This document shows positions 38,670-47,810 of a DNA stretch of 64,000 nucleotides, piece after piece. Under the pieces are notes generated by a model. The model was given only the letters and a program-made list of their open reading frames with translations, had not been told where the DNA came from and did not search any database. Origin of the DNA: CAITSH01 sp025356665 (GTDB lineage: Bacteria > Pseudomonadota > Gammaproteobacteria > Burkholderiales > SG8-39); contig JANXRV010000062.1 of the NCBI GenBank assembly GCA_025356665.1, positions 1 to 64,000 on the forward strand. Direction: 5' to 3'. The position numbers and the translations under genes are program-made. Numbering within the stretch: the first letter of the stretch is position 1; every line of letters starts with the position of its first letter.

Positions 38670-39638
38670 TCACTCTTCCAGAACAATACCGTTGCGTTTA
38701 ATGAAGGCGGCCCAGCCGTCGCGCTCTTTTTTCAGGCTGACGGCAAACACCTCAGGCGTGTCGAACACGGCGTTGAGCGCCTGCGCCTGGAGTTTTTCCG
38801 CCAGTGCCGGTGCTTTCATGGCTCTGTTAATCTCGGCCGACAGGCGTTGCACGATCGCCGCCGGCGTTCCGGTCGGCGCGACAACACTGAACGAACTGGT
38901 TGCGTCGACCGCGGGCAAACCCGCCTCTGCCAGGGTTGGCACACCGGGCAGCAGCTCGGTGCGTTCGGTGACCGCCAAAGGCACGGCCTTGCCCGACTTG
39001 ATGTGCCCGAGCACCGACGCGACATCGGGGAACATGAATTTAATCTGTCCGCCGAGCAGGTCCTGGTAGGCCTGACCCATGCCCTTATAAGGAATGTGCA
39101 GAAATTTTATCCCTGCAGTCTCTTCCAGTTGGCGCACACCGAGGTAGGTGGTGCTGCCCGAACCGGCCGAACCGTAAGCGAGCCTGCCCGGTTCGCGTTT
39201 GGCGAGGGCGATAAATTCGGCCATTGTTTTGGCCGGGACGCTGGAGGCCACGACAATCACCTGCGGCGCGACCACGCCGCGCGCCACCGGCACAAAGTCG
39301 CGCTCGACGTTATACGAAAGATTCTTGTAGAGACTGGGATTGACCGTCAGCGCCGGATTGGCCGACAGCAAAAACGTATAGCCGTCGGCAGCGGACTTGG
39401 CGACGATATCGGCACCGATGTTGCCGCTGGCGCCAGGCTTGTTCTCGACGACGAACTGGCGCTTGAGCGAGTCGTTCAGCGCCTGCGCCAGCAAGCGCGC
39501 GTAGGTGTCGGTGCCCCCGCCCGGCGAGGAGGGAACAACGAACCTGACCGGCCGCGCGGGCCAGGCTTCCTGTGCGAACACGGTCCCGGCAAGCAATATG
39601 TGAATGAGGCCAGCGATGGCTGCAAAGATACGAATCAT
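38670..39638 (-). CDS. Bug/TctC-family periplasmic solute-binding protein (first copy)
   Basis: 322 residues from ATG at 39638 with GGGAG upstream. The signal peptide ends at VFAQE, then WPARPVRFVVPSSPGGGTD, the classic Bug phosphate-like loop, and NKPGASGNIGADIV. These proteins feed carboxylated ligands to TctAB permeases or act in sensing. No TctA/TctB gene lies in the window. Being cotranscribed with the DadA-like gene, its ligand may be an amino-acid-like compound. Confidence 0.92.
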   Translation of the reverse strand: MIRIFAAIAGLIHILLAGTVFAQEAWPARPVRFVVPSSPGGGTDTYARLLAQALNDSLKRQFVVENKPGASGNIGADIVAKSAADGYTFLLSANPALTVNPSLYKNLSYNVERDFVPVARGVVAPQVIVVASSVPAKTMAEFIALAKREPGRLAYGSAGSGSTTYLGVRQLEETAGIKFLHIPYKGMGQAYQDLLGGQIKFMFPDVASVLGHIKSGKAVPLAVTERTELLPGVPTLAEAGLPAVDATSSFSVVAPTGTPAAIVQRLSAEINRAMKAPALAEKLQAQALNAVFDTPEVFAVSLKKERDGWAAFIKRNGIVLEE

Positions 39639-39677
39639 GATTACTCCCGACATTTCAATTCATAAAAACAGTCTTCC

Positions 39678-39762
39678 GTCATTGCGAGCGCTGCGAAGCA
39701 ATCTCGTAGCACTGTGCAAGATCGACGAGATTGCCGCGTCGACTTCGCCTCCTCGCAATGAC
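39678..39762. repeat. Palindromic repeat, single copy (same family as 22092-22386)
   Basis: It begins GTCATTGCGAGCGCTGCG and ends CCTCCTCGCAATGAC, in the same orientation as the 22-kb array but with a diverged centre. It lies between two Bug-protein genes. Confidence 0.9.
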
Positions 39763-39773
39763 CGCAAAAACAA

Positions 39774-40745
39774 CTATTCGGCCTTGATGCCCGCGGCCTT
39801 GATGATCTCGGCATTTTGCGCCAACTCTTCCTTGATGTAGCTGTCGAACTGCTCGGGGCTCAGGCTGAACGGCTCGGCACCCAGCTTGGCCAGGCGCTCG
39901 CGCACATCGGCGGTCTGCAGCGCCTTGATGGTGGCCTGGTTGAGACGGTTAATCACATCGCGCGGCGTTTTCGCCGGCACCAGCAAACCGATCCAGAACA
40001 CATAGTCGGCCTTGGCAACGCCCGCCTCCAGCGCAGTGGGCACATCGGGCAGCAACGCGGAGCGCTTGCTGGTGCCCACCGCAAGCGCCAGCAGCCTGCC
40101 GTCCTTGATCAGCGGCAGCGCCGATACCAGCGGCGCAAAAAAATAATCAACGCGTCCGGTCATGGTTTCAGTGATGGCCTCGGGCGAACCCTTGTAGGGA
40201 ACATGCACAGCATCAATGCCGGCGCTGGCGCGGAATTTTTCGGCGTTCATGTAAGTCGCCGTGCCAACGCCAACGGAGGCGTAGTTGAGCTTGCCCGGAT
40301 TGGCCTTGCCCGCGGCAACCAGATCCTTCACCGACTTGTAGCCTTTTTCGGCCGAGACCACGAGCACGTTGGGCACCACGGCGAGCGGCGTAACGCCGGC
40401 GAAATCGCGCACCGGGTCGTAGGGCACCTTGGAGATCAGCGGCGTCACCGTATGGGCGGCGGTGTAGACAAACACGGTGTAGCCGTCCGGTGCCGAGGTG
40501 GCGACATGCTGCGCGGCGATCACGCCGCCGGCGCCCATCTTGTTCTCGAGGATCACCGCCACGCCCAGTTCGGCCTGTATTTTTTCAGACACGGCACGGC
40601 CGACAAGGTCGGAGGCGCTGCCCGGGGAGGCGCCCGACACCAGCCTGATCGTCTTCGCAGGCCAGGCCTGGGCCATGACCTGCTGCGATGCCCCAAGCGC
40701 CAGCAAAGCGGCCGCAACAGCAATACTTATTCCACGCTTGCACAT
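39774..40745 (-). CDS. Bug/TctC-family periplasmic solute-binding protein (second copy)
   Basis: 323 residues from ATG at 40745 with GGAG nine bases upstream; a 62-codon upstream extension overlaps the next gene and is spurious. The signal peptide ends near QVMAQA, followed by WPAKTIRLVSGASPGSASD and NKMGAGGVIAAQHV. It follows the first alpha/beta hydrolase by 25 bases and may bind that enzyme's substrate or product. Permease subunits are absent. Confidence 0.92.
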   Translation of the reverse strand: MCKRGISIAVAAALLALGASQQVMAQAWPAKTIRLVSGASPGSASDLVGRAVSEKIQAELGVAVILENKMGAGGVIAAQHVATSAPDGYTVFVYTAAHTVTPLISKVPYDPVRDFAGVTPLAVVPNVLVVSAEKGYKSVKDLVAAGKANPGKLNYASVGVGTATYMNAEKFRASAGIDAVHVPYKGSPEAITETMTGRVDYFFAPLVSALPLIKDGRLLALAVGTSKRSALLPDVPTALEAGVAKADYVFWIGLLVPAKTPRDVINRLNQATIKALQTADVRERLAKLGAEPFSLSPEQFDSYIKEELAQNAEIIKAAGIKAE

Positions 40746-40770
40746 CAATGCTCTCCTCAAAGTCCGCCCT

Positions 40771-41859
40771 CTACTGCTGCGGCAAACCCAACTGCGTCGC
40801 CATCCAGTCGGCGCTGCGCGAACGCCAGCGGTAAGGACGGTTGTTGGCGATGTGGTTGCCGTCCTCGACGATGAGCAGTTCCGTCGGCCCTGATGCCTCG
40901 TCAACCAGGCGCTGTGCATCCTGCCACGCAATCAGGCGGTCCTGCTTGCCGGTGACGATGAACAGCGGACACTCAATCTGCCTGGCAATGCCATTCTTCA
41001 TTGTCAACGTGCTGCTGTGGCGCCTGGCCTCTTCCTGCGTAGCGCAATGGCTGCGCACGCGAAACGCTTCGCGCGTCAAATCGGGAAGCTTGTCCCATTG
41101 GTCGGAAAAATCGTAGGGGCCGGCCAGACCGATACAGGCCTTGAGGCGTTTCTCGAACGCCGCGGCGCGCGGTGCGTAATAGCCCCCCAGGCTCACGCCC
41201 CACAAGCCGATGCGGCTGCTATCAACATCGGTGCGCTGCATCACCCAGTCGACCATGGCCTTGACCGGCACTTCGTAGTCACCGCGAATCGGGAAGTCGT
41301 ATTCAGCTTCGCCCTGCCCCGGACCATCAACCATCAGCGTCGCCATGCCGCGCGCAAGAAAGGGCAGCTCGTAGGCTTCCAGCTCCTCCTTCGCCGAATC
41401 GAGTCCGGGAACCATGATCAGGACGGGCGGCTTGGCCGCGCTCCGGTCCGAAGATGCGGGCAAACGCAGGAAGCCGGCGAGAAATTTTCCCTCGTAGGGA
41501 ATCTCCACGCGCACGGCCGGCGGACGTTGGTGCGGCAGCGCCAGTTGGCGGCACTCGACCGCCTTCATGTGCGCCGCGCGCATCTCTGCGATGTCATGCA
41601 CCGCGAGGAACTTGCCAAAGTGATAATAGACGGCGGCACGCGACAAATGTTCGGCCGCAGTCAGCTTGTAGCCGGCGGCAAGCATTTCGCGTCCGAGATT
41701 CTCGTGTACGGCAGCACGTGCGCTCCATGCGCCGCACCAGTCCTCCCAGCGCTCAATGCCCGCGGTAACGTCCTCGAAGTCGGCGAGAATCACGCCATTG
41801 GAAATAAACCGCGGCGCCCAGTGGGCCGTCGCCGAGGCAACTCTTGCGTCCTTAGTCAT
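40771..41859 (-). CDS. Alpha/beta hydrolase (dihydroxypseudooxynicotine-hydrolase-like), copy 1
   Basis: 362 residues with GAGGAAG before the ATG. An all-helical N-terminal ~110 residues (WEDWCGAWSARAAVHENLG, KAVECRQLAL) precedes the alpha/beta-hydrolase core. The nucleophile is Ser223 (LWGVSLGGYYAP), with a likely Asp in VTGKQDRLI and His in EDGNHIANN; DGPGQGEAEYDFP is the oxyanion-side loop. This architecture matches C-C-bond hydrolases such as 2,6-dihydroxypseudooxynicotine hydrolase. It is paralogous to the gene at 42058. Confidence 0.83.
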   Translation of the reverse strand: MTKDARVASATAHWAPRFISNGVILADFEDVTAGIERWEDWCGAWSARAAVHENLGREMLAAGYKLTAAEHLSRAAVYYHFGKFLAVHDIAEMRAAHMKAVECRQLALPHQRPPAVRVEIPYEGKFLAGFLRLPASSDRSAAKPPVLIMVPGLDSAKEELEAYELPFLARGMATLMVDGPGQGEAEYDFPIRGDYEVPVKAMVDWVMQRTDVDSSRIGLWGVSLGGYYAPRAAAFEKRLKACIGLAGPYDFSDQWDKLPDLTREAFRVRSHCATQEEARRHSSTLTMKNGIARQIECPLFIVTGKQDRLIAWQDAQRLVDEASGPTELLIVEDGNHIANNRPYRWRSRSADWMATQLGLPQQ

Positions 41860-41902
41860 GCTTCCTCACTCGTGAAAATTGCTAAAAATGGCGTTAGTAC
41901 GT

Positions 41903-42008
41903 CCCCTCGCCCCTTGCGGGAGAGGGGCAGGGGAAATTCCGGCAACTGCGATCGAGCCAGCATTCACCCTCTCCCCAACCCTCCCCCCGTCAAGGGGGAG
42001 GGGGCAGG
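41903..42008. repeat. ~105-bp dispersed palindromic C/G-rich repeat, copy 1
   Basis: The element opens CCCCTCGCCCCTTGCGGGAG and closes with CCCTCTCCCCAACCCTCC plus a CTTGACGGGGG-type arm read in reverse. A second copy in the opposite orientation begins at 63910. It lies between the two paralogous hydrolase genes and codes for nothing. Confidence 0.85.
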
Positions 42009-42057
42009 CTTGTCGCTGAATTGAAGATTGCACGATGCATGAACAGCCAAATGCGGT

Positions 42058-43152
42058 TCAACGCGCTGCCACGCCCAACTGCGTCGCCATCCAGTCGGCG
42101 GTCTGGTCGCGGTAGCGGTACCAGAGATTATTAACCACATGGTTGCCGCCCTCGATCACCGACAGCACGCAGGGGCCGGACACTTCCGCGGCAAGTTTTT
42201 CCGCCGCGGTATGCGGCGTCAACCGGTCCTTGGTGCCAGCCACGAGATAAATCGGGCAAGTGATGTTCTTGGCAATGCCGGCAAGCGACATACGCAGCGC
42301 GACCTTGCCCGCCTCATCGAGATTGGCGCTGCCGCTGCGCACGCGAAAGGCCTCGACGTTGATAATCGGCCGACCGTCAAAATTGCTCGAGCGCTGGTAG
42401 GCGCCAGACAGCGCGACGCAGGCCTTGATGCGCTTTTCAAAGCACGCGGCGCGCGGCGCGAAATAACCGCCCAGCGACACGCCCCAGATACCGATGTGCG
42501 CCAAGTCAATATCCACGCGCTTTTCCAGGCAGTCGATCACCGCCTTGACCGGCTTTTCATATTCCGGGCAGAGCGAAAAATCGTACTCACCCTCACCCTG
42601 CCCGGGGCCGTCAAAAGCAAACGTCGCCAGGCCGCGCTTGAGGAAGCGGTTTTCGTAATCATCCATCTCCTCCTTGGCCGAATCCAGGCCCATGCACATC
42701 ACCACCACCGGTGGCTTCGCAATACCCGCCGGTTTGCGCAGGTTGCCGTAAAGGAACTTACCCTCGTAAGGGATGGCCACGCGCTCGCCCGGCGGATCGA
42801 TCAGCGGCAGCGCACGGTTACGGCACTCCACCGCCTTCATGTTTGCGGCCTTCATCTGCGCAAGGTCGTTGACGAATAAAAATTTGCCAAAGTGATAGCA
42901 CACCGCGGCGCGGGTGAAATGCGCGCCGGCCGACAGTTTGTAGCCTTGCGCCAGTGCCTCGATGCCCAGCGCCTCGTGCTGCGCGGCGCGCGCCGACCAG
43001 GCGCTGCACCAGTCCTCCCAGCGCTCACAGCTCGAGGTGACCTGCTCGAAATCGCTGAGCGGCACACCGTTGGCAACGAAGCGCGGCGCCCAGTGCGAAA
43101 TGGCCGATTGGACGCGGGGGTCTTTTTCTGCGGACTGCGGTGATGCGGACAT
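42058..43152 (-). CDS. Alpha/beta hydrolase (dihydroxypseudooxynicotine-hydrolase-like), copy 2
   Basis: 364 residues, start preceded by AGGA. It shares the whole architecture of copy 1, including WEDWCSAWSARAAQHEALG, IPYEGKFLYGNLRKP, DGPGQGEGEYDF, nucleophile motif GVSLGGYFAPRA and EGGNHVVNN. By eye about half the residues are identical to copy 1, pointing to an old tandem duplication with divergent substrate ranges. It follows an aldo/keto reductase on the same strand by 55 bases. Confidence 0.83.
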   Translation of the reverse strand: MSASPQSAEKDPRVQSAISHWAPRFVANGVPLSDFEQVTSSCERWEDWCSAWSARAAQHEALGIEALAQGYKLSAGAHFTRAAVCYHFGKFLFVNDLAQMKAANMKAVECRNRALPLIDPPGERVAIPYEGKFLYGNLRKPAGIAKPPVVVMCMGLDSAKEEMDDYENRFLKRGLATFAFDGPGQGEGEYDFSLCPEYEKPVKAVIDCLEKRVDIDLAHIGIWGVSLGGYFAPRAACFEKRIKACVALSGAYQRSSNFDGRPIINVEAFRVRSGSANLDEAGKVALRMSLAGIAKNITCPIYLVAGTKDRLTPHTAAEKLAAEVSGPCVLSVIEGGNHVVNNLWYRYRDQTADWMATQLGVAAR

Positions 43153-43207
43153 GGGTAGATTCCTGATTTTTTTTGGGGGGCTGCGAGCCCTTGATTACAG
43201 CGCCGGA

Positions 43208-44191
43208 TCAGGCGCCCAGGGTGACAAAATAACCGGGGTTGTAACGCTCGCCGGCGCGGGCGCCGGGCTTGAAGGTCTCGGACAGCAGGTCGATCTCATC
43301 CTTGTCAAGAACAAGGTCGGCCGCGGCGACGTTTTGTTCCAGCCATTTTTTCTGCTTGGTGCCGGGAATGGGCACGATGTCGTCGCCGCGCGACAACAGC
43401 CAGGCGAGCGACACCTGCGCCGTGCTCACGCCGCGTTTCTCGGCAATCGCCTCGATTGGCTTGAGCAGCTCCAGGTTTTTTTCCATGTTGCCGGGTTGAA
43501 ACCGCGGCTGCTTGCGCCGCAGGTCGTGCGGCGCAATGTCATCGAGGCTGCGCACCCTGCCCGTAAGCAGGCCGCGCCCAAGCGGCGAATAGGGCACAAA
43601 GCCGATACCCAGTTCGCGGCAGGCGGGCAGGATTTCATCCTCGACATCACGCGCCCAAAGTGAATATTCTGTCTGCAGCGCCGCGATCGGATGGATCTTG
43701 CAGGCGCGCGCGAGCGTTTTTGGTCCGGCCTCGGAAAGGCCCAACCAGCGCACCTTGCCGGCCTCAACGAGGCGCGACATCGCGCCCACCGTCTCCTCGA
43801 TCGGCACGTCCGGGTCAATACGATGCAGGTAGTAAAGGTCGATCACATCAACGCCAAGCTGCTTGAGGCTGGCGTCGCAGGCCTGCGGTACGTAATCGGG
43901 ACGGCCGTTATAGCCCTTCGTGCCATCGGGCAGATCGAAGTTGCCAAATTTGGTCGCGATCACCACCTCGTCGCGCCGCCCCTTGAGCGCGCGCCCGACA
44001 ATGCGCTCGTGCCGGCCACCCATGTAGCGGTTGGCGGTGTCAAACAGCGTCACCCCCAGATCGAGCGCACGGTGAATGGTTTCTATCTGCACATCATCGT
44101 CGCGCTCGCCAAAGTCCGTGGTCGTACTGCCCGCGCCAAGGCCCACAGCCGAAACCAGGGGACCATTTTTTCCCAGCCTGCGTTGTTGCAT
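43208..44191 (-). CDS. Aldo/keto reductase
   Basis: 327 residues with AAGGAAG before ATG. The catalytic tetrad is visible: Asp51, Tyr56 (LFDTANRYMGG), Lys81 (IATKFGNFD) and His123 (DLYYLHRIDPD). SPLGRGLLTGR and the late SLAWLLSRGDDIVPIPGT bind NADPH. It reduces carbonyls of sugars, steroids or aromatics. It stands between the Bug protein at 44243 and the hydrolase at 42058 on the same strand, consistent with a shared catabolic pathway. Confidence 0.92.
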   Translation of the reverse strand: MQQRRLGKNGPLVSAVGLGAGSTTTDFGERDDDVQIETIHRALDLGVTLFDTANRYMGGRHERIVGRALKGRRDEVVIATKFGNFDLPDGTKGYNGRPDYVPQACDASLKQLGVDVIDLYYLHRIDPDVPIEETVGAMSRLVEAGKVRWLGLSEAGPKTLARACKIHPIAALQTEYSLWARDVEDEILPACRELGIGFVPYSPLGRGLLTGRVRSLDDIAPHDLRRKQPRFQPGNMEKNLELLKPIEAIAEKRGVSTAQVSLAWLLSRGDDIVPIPGTKQKKWLEQNVAAADLVLDKDEIDLLSETFKPGARAGERYNPGYFVTLGA

Positions 44192-44242
44192 CGATGCTTC
44201 CTTTTCGATATCAGGTTTTACCGCCCGGACGGGCAGTCGTGC

Positions 44243-45220
44243 CTAGTCGGCGGTGATGCCGGCCTTGCGAATGAGCGGTGTCCATTTGTCTATTTCGGTC
44301 TTCACCCATTCGCCCAACTCCTCGGGCGAGGAGGGTGTGGGCTCGGCGCCCTGTGCCAGCAATTGCTCGCGCGTTTCGGGGCGCCGCAAAATATCACCGA
44401 TTTCGCGATTGAGCTTGATCACCACCGAACGCGGCGTCTTTGCCGGCGCAAACAAGCCGAACCATAGCTTGGCTTCCATACCGGGGATACCCGCCTCTAC
44501 GGCACTGGGAATTTCGGGCGCGCCGGCAAAACGCGTCGCGCTGGACACCGCCAGCGCCTTGACCTTGCCCGCTTTCAACTGGCCGTGCGCCGTCAAGGCC
44601 GACAAAAACGACACCTGCACCTCGCCTGCGAGCAGGGCGGTCAGCGCGTTGCCCGCGCTCTTGTAGGGAATATGCTGCAAGGGCACACCGGTGACGCTCT
44701 TGAGCAGTTCGGCGGCCAGATGGCTGATGGTGCCGTTACCCGCCGACGAATAAGTCAGCGTGCCTTTTTGCTTGGCATAGGCGATGAACTCTTTGGCGTT
44801 GGACACCGGCACCGACGGATGCACCACCAGCACCACAACGCCGGTGGCGACCATGCTGATCGGCTCGAAATCCTTGACCGGGTCGTACTGCAGGTCCTTG
44901 CTGTAAAGGGTGAGCGCGCTGACAAACGGCCCGGCGTGGCCCATCACCAGGTTGTGCCCGTCCGGCGGTGACTTGGCCACCACATCGGTTGGAATGGTAC
45001 CGCCGGCCCCGGCGCGGCTGTCGACCACCACCGCCTGGCCCCAGCGCTCCTGCAGACGCTGCGCGAGAAATCGCGACAGGTAATCGGCAGTGCTGCCCTG
45101 CCCCTGGCCCATGATACGAATCGGGCGCGACGGAAAACCCGTCGCCGGATCCTGGGCGAAACCACCCGCCGCGTGCGCCAGCAACAACGCCGAGAAAAAA
45201 ACCTTCGACAACAGTTTCAT
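44243..45220 (-). CDS. Bug/TctC-family periplasmic solute-binding protein (third copy)
   Basis: 325 residues from ATG at 45220 with GGAGGGG directly upstream. The signal peptide ends near GGFAQD, followed by FPSRPIRIMGQGQGSTADY and SRAGAGGTIPTDVV. It differs from the other two in the ligand loop (GQGQGSTAD in place of SSPGGGTD), so its ligand is probably different. It is 51 bases upstream of the aldo/keto reductase. No TctAB permease is nearby. Confidence 0.92.
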   Translation of the reverse strand: MKLLSKVFFSALLLAHAAGGFAQDPATGFPSRPIRIMGQGQGSTADYLSRFLAQRLQERWGQAVVVDSRAGAGGTIPTDVVAKSPPDGHNLVMGHAGPFVSALTLYSKDLQYDPVKDFEPISMVATGVVVLVVHPSVPVSNAKEFIAYAKQKGTLTYSSAGNGTISHLAAELLKSVTGVPLQHIPYKSAGNALTALLAGEVQVSFLSALTAHGQLKAGKVKALAVSSATRFAGAPEIPSAVEAGIPGMEAKLWFGLFAPAKTPRSVVIKLNREIGDILRRPETREQLLAQGAEPTPSSPEELGEWVKTEIDKWTPLIRKAGITAD

Positions 45221-45297
45221 ATCCCCTCCCCGCAAAACCGCGATCTTGTCCGCCACGGTGACCTGATTATTATCTGCCGGCCGTGTTCATCACAGCA

Positions 45298-46479
45298 TTA
45301 TTTTGCCAATCGCACGAACCCGGCTTCAAGATCGGCAATCAGGTCGTCCACATGCTCAAGGCCGGCGTGAATTCTGAACGCCGGTCCGCTGTAAGGCCAT
45401 TTTGTCGCATTGCGCGCATCGGCCAGGCTGAAGGGCATGGCGAGGCTCTCAAAACCGCCCCAGGACGCACCTATGCCATAGAGCTGCAGGCCATCCATGA
45501 ACGCGGCGAACGCCTGGTGCGAAACCGGCTTGAGCACCACGCTGAACAATCCCGATGCGCCGCTAAAGTTGCGCTTCCAGATGGCGTGTCCGGGGTCGCC
45601 GGGCAAAGCCGGATGCAACACGCGCTCGACCTCGGGGCGCCGGGCCAGCCACGCGGCGAGCGCCAGGCCGGTTTCGCCGTGCTGCTTGAGCCGCACCGCC
45701 ATGGTACGAAGTCCGCGCAGCGCGAGGAACACATCACCGGGTCCTGCGGTCTGACCCAGATCGACATGCGTGTCCTTGAGCGCCTTCCAGGCCTCGCGCG
45801 TCGTGGTGACCACGCCGAGCATCGCGTCGGAATGACCGACGATATATTTGGTCGCGGCATGAATCGACACATCGACACCGTGCTCGAACGGTTTGAAATA
45901 CAGCGGCGTCGCCCAGGTGTTGTCCATGATCACCGTCGCGCCCTGCTGGTGCACCACCGCCGCGATGGCGGGAATATCCTGCATCTCGAAACTGAGCGAA
46001 CCGGGCGCCTCCACGACAACGACGCTCGTGTTCGAGCGCATCAGCGCGGCAATGCCCGCGCCGACCAGCGGATCGTAAAACTCAACCTCGACGCCGAATC
46101 GGCGCAAAAACCGCCAGCCCACACGGCGCATCGGACCATAGGCACTGTCGCTGATAAGCACATGATCACCGGCCTTGACGTACGCGAGCAGCGCGCAGGA
46201 GCAGGCGGCGAGCCCGGAGGGATATAGCATGCTGCGATAGCCGCCCTCCAGATCGGCAACGGCCTCCTCCAAGGCGGCGAGCGTCGGCGTGCCATGACGG
46301 CCGTAATACACGCCCGGTTTGTCAGCGGCGTAATCCTTGTGCTTTTGCTCCCACTCGGCGAGCGTTGGCGAGAGCACCGTGGAGGCGTGATACACGGGGG
46401 TGTTTACGACACCATGCTGGTCCTCAGGGTGACGTCCGGCATGGACGAGCCTGGTTTCTTCTTTTCCGGATTTGCTCAT
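45298..46479 (-). CDS. metC: Cystathionine beta-lyase
   Basis: 393 residues from ATG at 46479 (MSKSGKEETRLVHAGRHP). Cys/Met-metabolism PLP enzyme: PGVYYGRHGTPTLAALEEAV, YPSGLAACSCALLAY, MDNTWATPLYFKPFEHGVD and the PLP lysine in HAATKYIVGHSDAML. It cleaves cystathionine to homocysteine, pyruvate and ammonia. MetC rather than MetB/MetZ is favoured by TWATP and WGGFESL. A far upstream in-frame extension overlaps a divergent gene and is rejected; no clear Shine-Dalgarno is visible at the chosen start. Confidence 0.9.
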   Translation of the reverse strand: MSKSGKEETRLVHAGRHPEDQHGVVNTPVYHASTVLSPTLAEWEQKHKDYAADKPGVYYGRHGTPTLAALEEAVADLEGGYRSMLYPSGLAACSCALLAYVKAGDHVLISDSAYGPMRRVGWRFLRRFGVEVEFYDPLVGAGIAALMRSNTSVVVVEAPGSLSFEMQDIPAIAAVVHQQGATVIMDNTWATPLYFKPFEHGVDVSIHAATKYIVGHSDAMLGVVTTTREAWKALKDTHVDLGQTAGPGDVFLALRGLRTMAVRLKQHGETGLALAAWLARRPEVERVLHPALPGDPGHAIWKRNFSGASGLFSVVLKPVSHQAFAAFMDGLQLYGIGASWGGFESLAMPFSLADARNATKWPYSGPAFRIHAGLEHVDDLIADLEAGFVRLAK

Positions 46480-46651
46480 GTTCGATGTGCGTGACCGACA
46501 TGCCCCGCGGGGCGATGAAGCGTATTCTCGCAGAAAGCCGCCTCGCCCAGCACGCGCGCGATACCTCATGTGCAGGTACCGGGTACCATGAACCGAATAC
46601 CTTGCACCGGGGCGCGGCGGGGCCAACGCTGAGACACAAAAAAGGAACAGC

Positions 46652-47242
46652 ATGAACGAGCGCATACGCAAGCTGATGAACGACATGAACGCGCTGGAGG
46701 GGGAGTTGCGCACCGCGCTGCACGAGCAGGAAGAGCGGATGTTTTTCCAGATCAAGGGCAAGCGCGTCGAGTTCGAGCGCAATGTGCGCGACGCACACCT
46801 GAAGTTGAAGCGCAATTTCTTCCGCTGGGTGCTCACCGACCGGCCGCAGAACCTTCTCACCGCGCCCTTCATCTATGGACTTATCCTACCGCTAGTCTTT
46901 GCAGACCTGTGTGTCACGCTCTACCAGGCGGCGTGTTTTCCGGTCTACGGCATAGGCAGGGTGCGTCGTGCCGATTACATCGTTTTCGACCGGCAGGAAC
47001 TGGGCTATTTAAACTGGTTCGAGCGCTTTCACTGCACTTACTGCGCCTACGCCAACGGACTCATCGCCTATATCGGCGAGATCAGCGCACGCACCGAGCA
47101 GTATTTTTGCCCGATCAAGCATGCGCGCAAGGCCCTTGGCACGCATGCCCGGTATGCGCATTTTCTCGGGTTTGGCGAGGCCCAGAACTACCACGCCAGG
47201 CTGGAGGGCTTCCGCGTGGCACTCGGCGAAGAAAAAAATTGA
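46652..47242 (+). CDS. Conserved hypothetical membrane-associated protein
   Basis: 196 residues. Residues ~1-55 form a charged, probably coiled segment; ~70-100 is strongly hydrophobic (FIYGLILPLVFADLCVTLYQ), one or two membrane segments; the rest has ERFHCTYCAYANGLIAYIGE and EQYFCPIKHAR. The CxxC plus a third Cys and a His suggest metal or redox binding. The protein looks conserved, but no function is recognised. It diverges from metC. Confidence 0.7.
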   Translation: MNERIRKLMNDMNALEGELRTALHEQEERMFFQIKGKRVEFERNVRDAHLKLKRNFFRWVLTDRPQNLLTAPFIYGLILPLVFADLCVTLYQAACFPVYGIGRVRRADYIVFDRQELGYLNWFERFHCTYCAYANGLIAYIGEISARTEQYFCPIKHARKALGTHARYAHFLGFGEAQNYHARLEGFRVALGEEKN

Positions 47243-47308
47243 CCGGCCGGATGATTGCATCCGCCGGTCGGGATATCTAAGGGGGTAGCCCCCTTTTTCA
47301 GCAGCGCC

Positions 47309-47764
47309 TCAGCGCTTGCCTGGCGCCCGCACCAGCAGCACCGGCACAGTGGCCGAGCGCACCACGCCTTCGGCATCACTGCCCATCAACAAGCGTGATA
47401 TGCCGCGCCGGCCGTGCGTGCCGATCACAATGACATCGGCCTTGAGCTTTTTGGCCTGCGACACGATGACCTCGTACACCGGCAGTCCGATGTCCTCGAT
47501 CAGCACCGGCTTGACCGTGACCTGCTGCTTTTTCGCCTCAGCCACCGCCTTGGCGAGGACTTTCTTCCCGTTCTCGAGCAAGCCCTCGAGCAAGCCCTCG
47601 ATGAAATAGCCGCCGCCCAGTGCGCTTTGCGTGACGACATTCTCATCCACAACGTGCAACACGATCAGGGTCGCATTTTGCGCCTTGGCCAACCTGACGG
47701 CCTGCTGCAAGCCCTTGCCGGAGGTCGGACTTCCATCCACAGGGACTAGTATTTTTTTGAACAT
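47309..47764 (-). CDS. Universal stress protein (UspA family)
   Basis: 151 residues from ATG at 47764 with AAGGAG upstream. MFKKILVPVDGSPTSGKGL begins the Usp fold and GTHGRRGISRLLMGSDAE is the ATP-binding G-2X-G-9X-GS motif, so it is of the ATP-binding class. It likely modulates stress responses. The next gene upstream (47811-48113) is on the same strand, 46 bases away. Confidence 0.93.
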   Translation of the reverse strand: MFKKILVPVDGSPTSGKGLQQAVRLAKAQNATLIVLHVVDENVVTQSALGGGYFIEGLLEGLLENGKKVLAKAVAEAKKQQVTVKPVLIEDIGLPVYEVIVSQAKKLKADVIVIGTHGRRGISRLLMGSDAEGVVRSATVPVLLVRAPGKR

Positions 47765-47810
47765 GATCAAGTGCTCCTTGAAAGCAAATATTGCAAACTG
47801 GTTGCCGGTT

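Noticed and set aside
45298..46872. 524-codon version of cystathionine beta-lyase
   Set aside because: The upstream 131 codons are antisense to the gene at 46652 and show no homology to the family.
47239..47275. Imperfect GC-rich hairpin after the gene at 46652 as a terminator
   Set aside because: The stem has a bulge and no T run follows, so the call is too weak.
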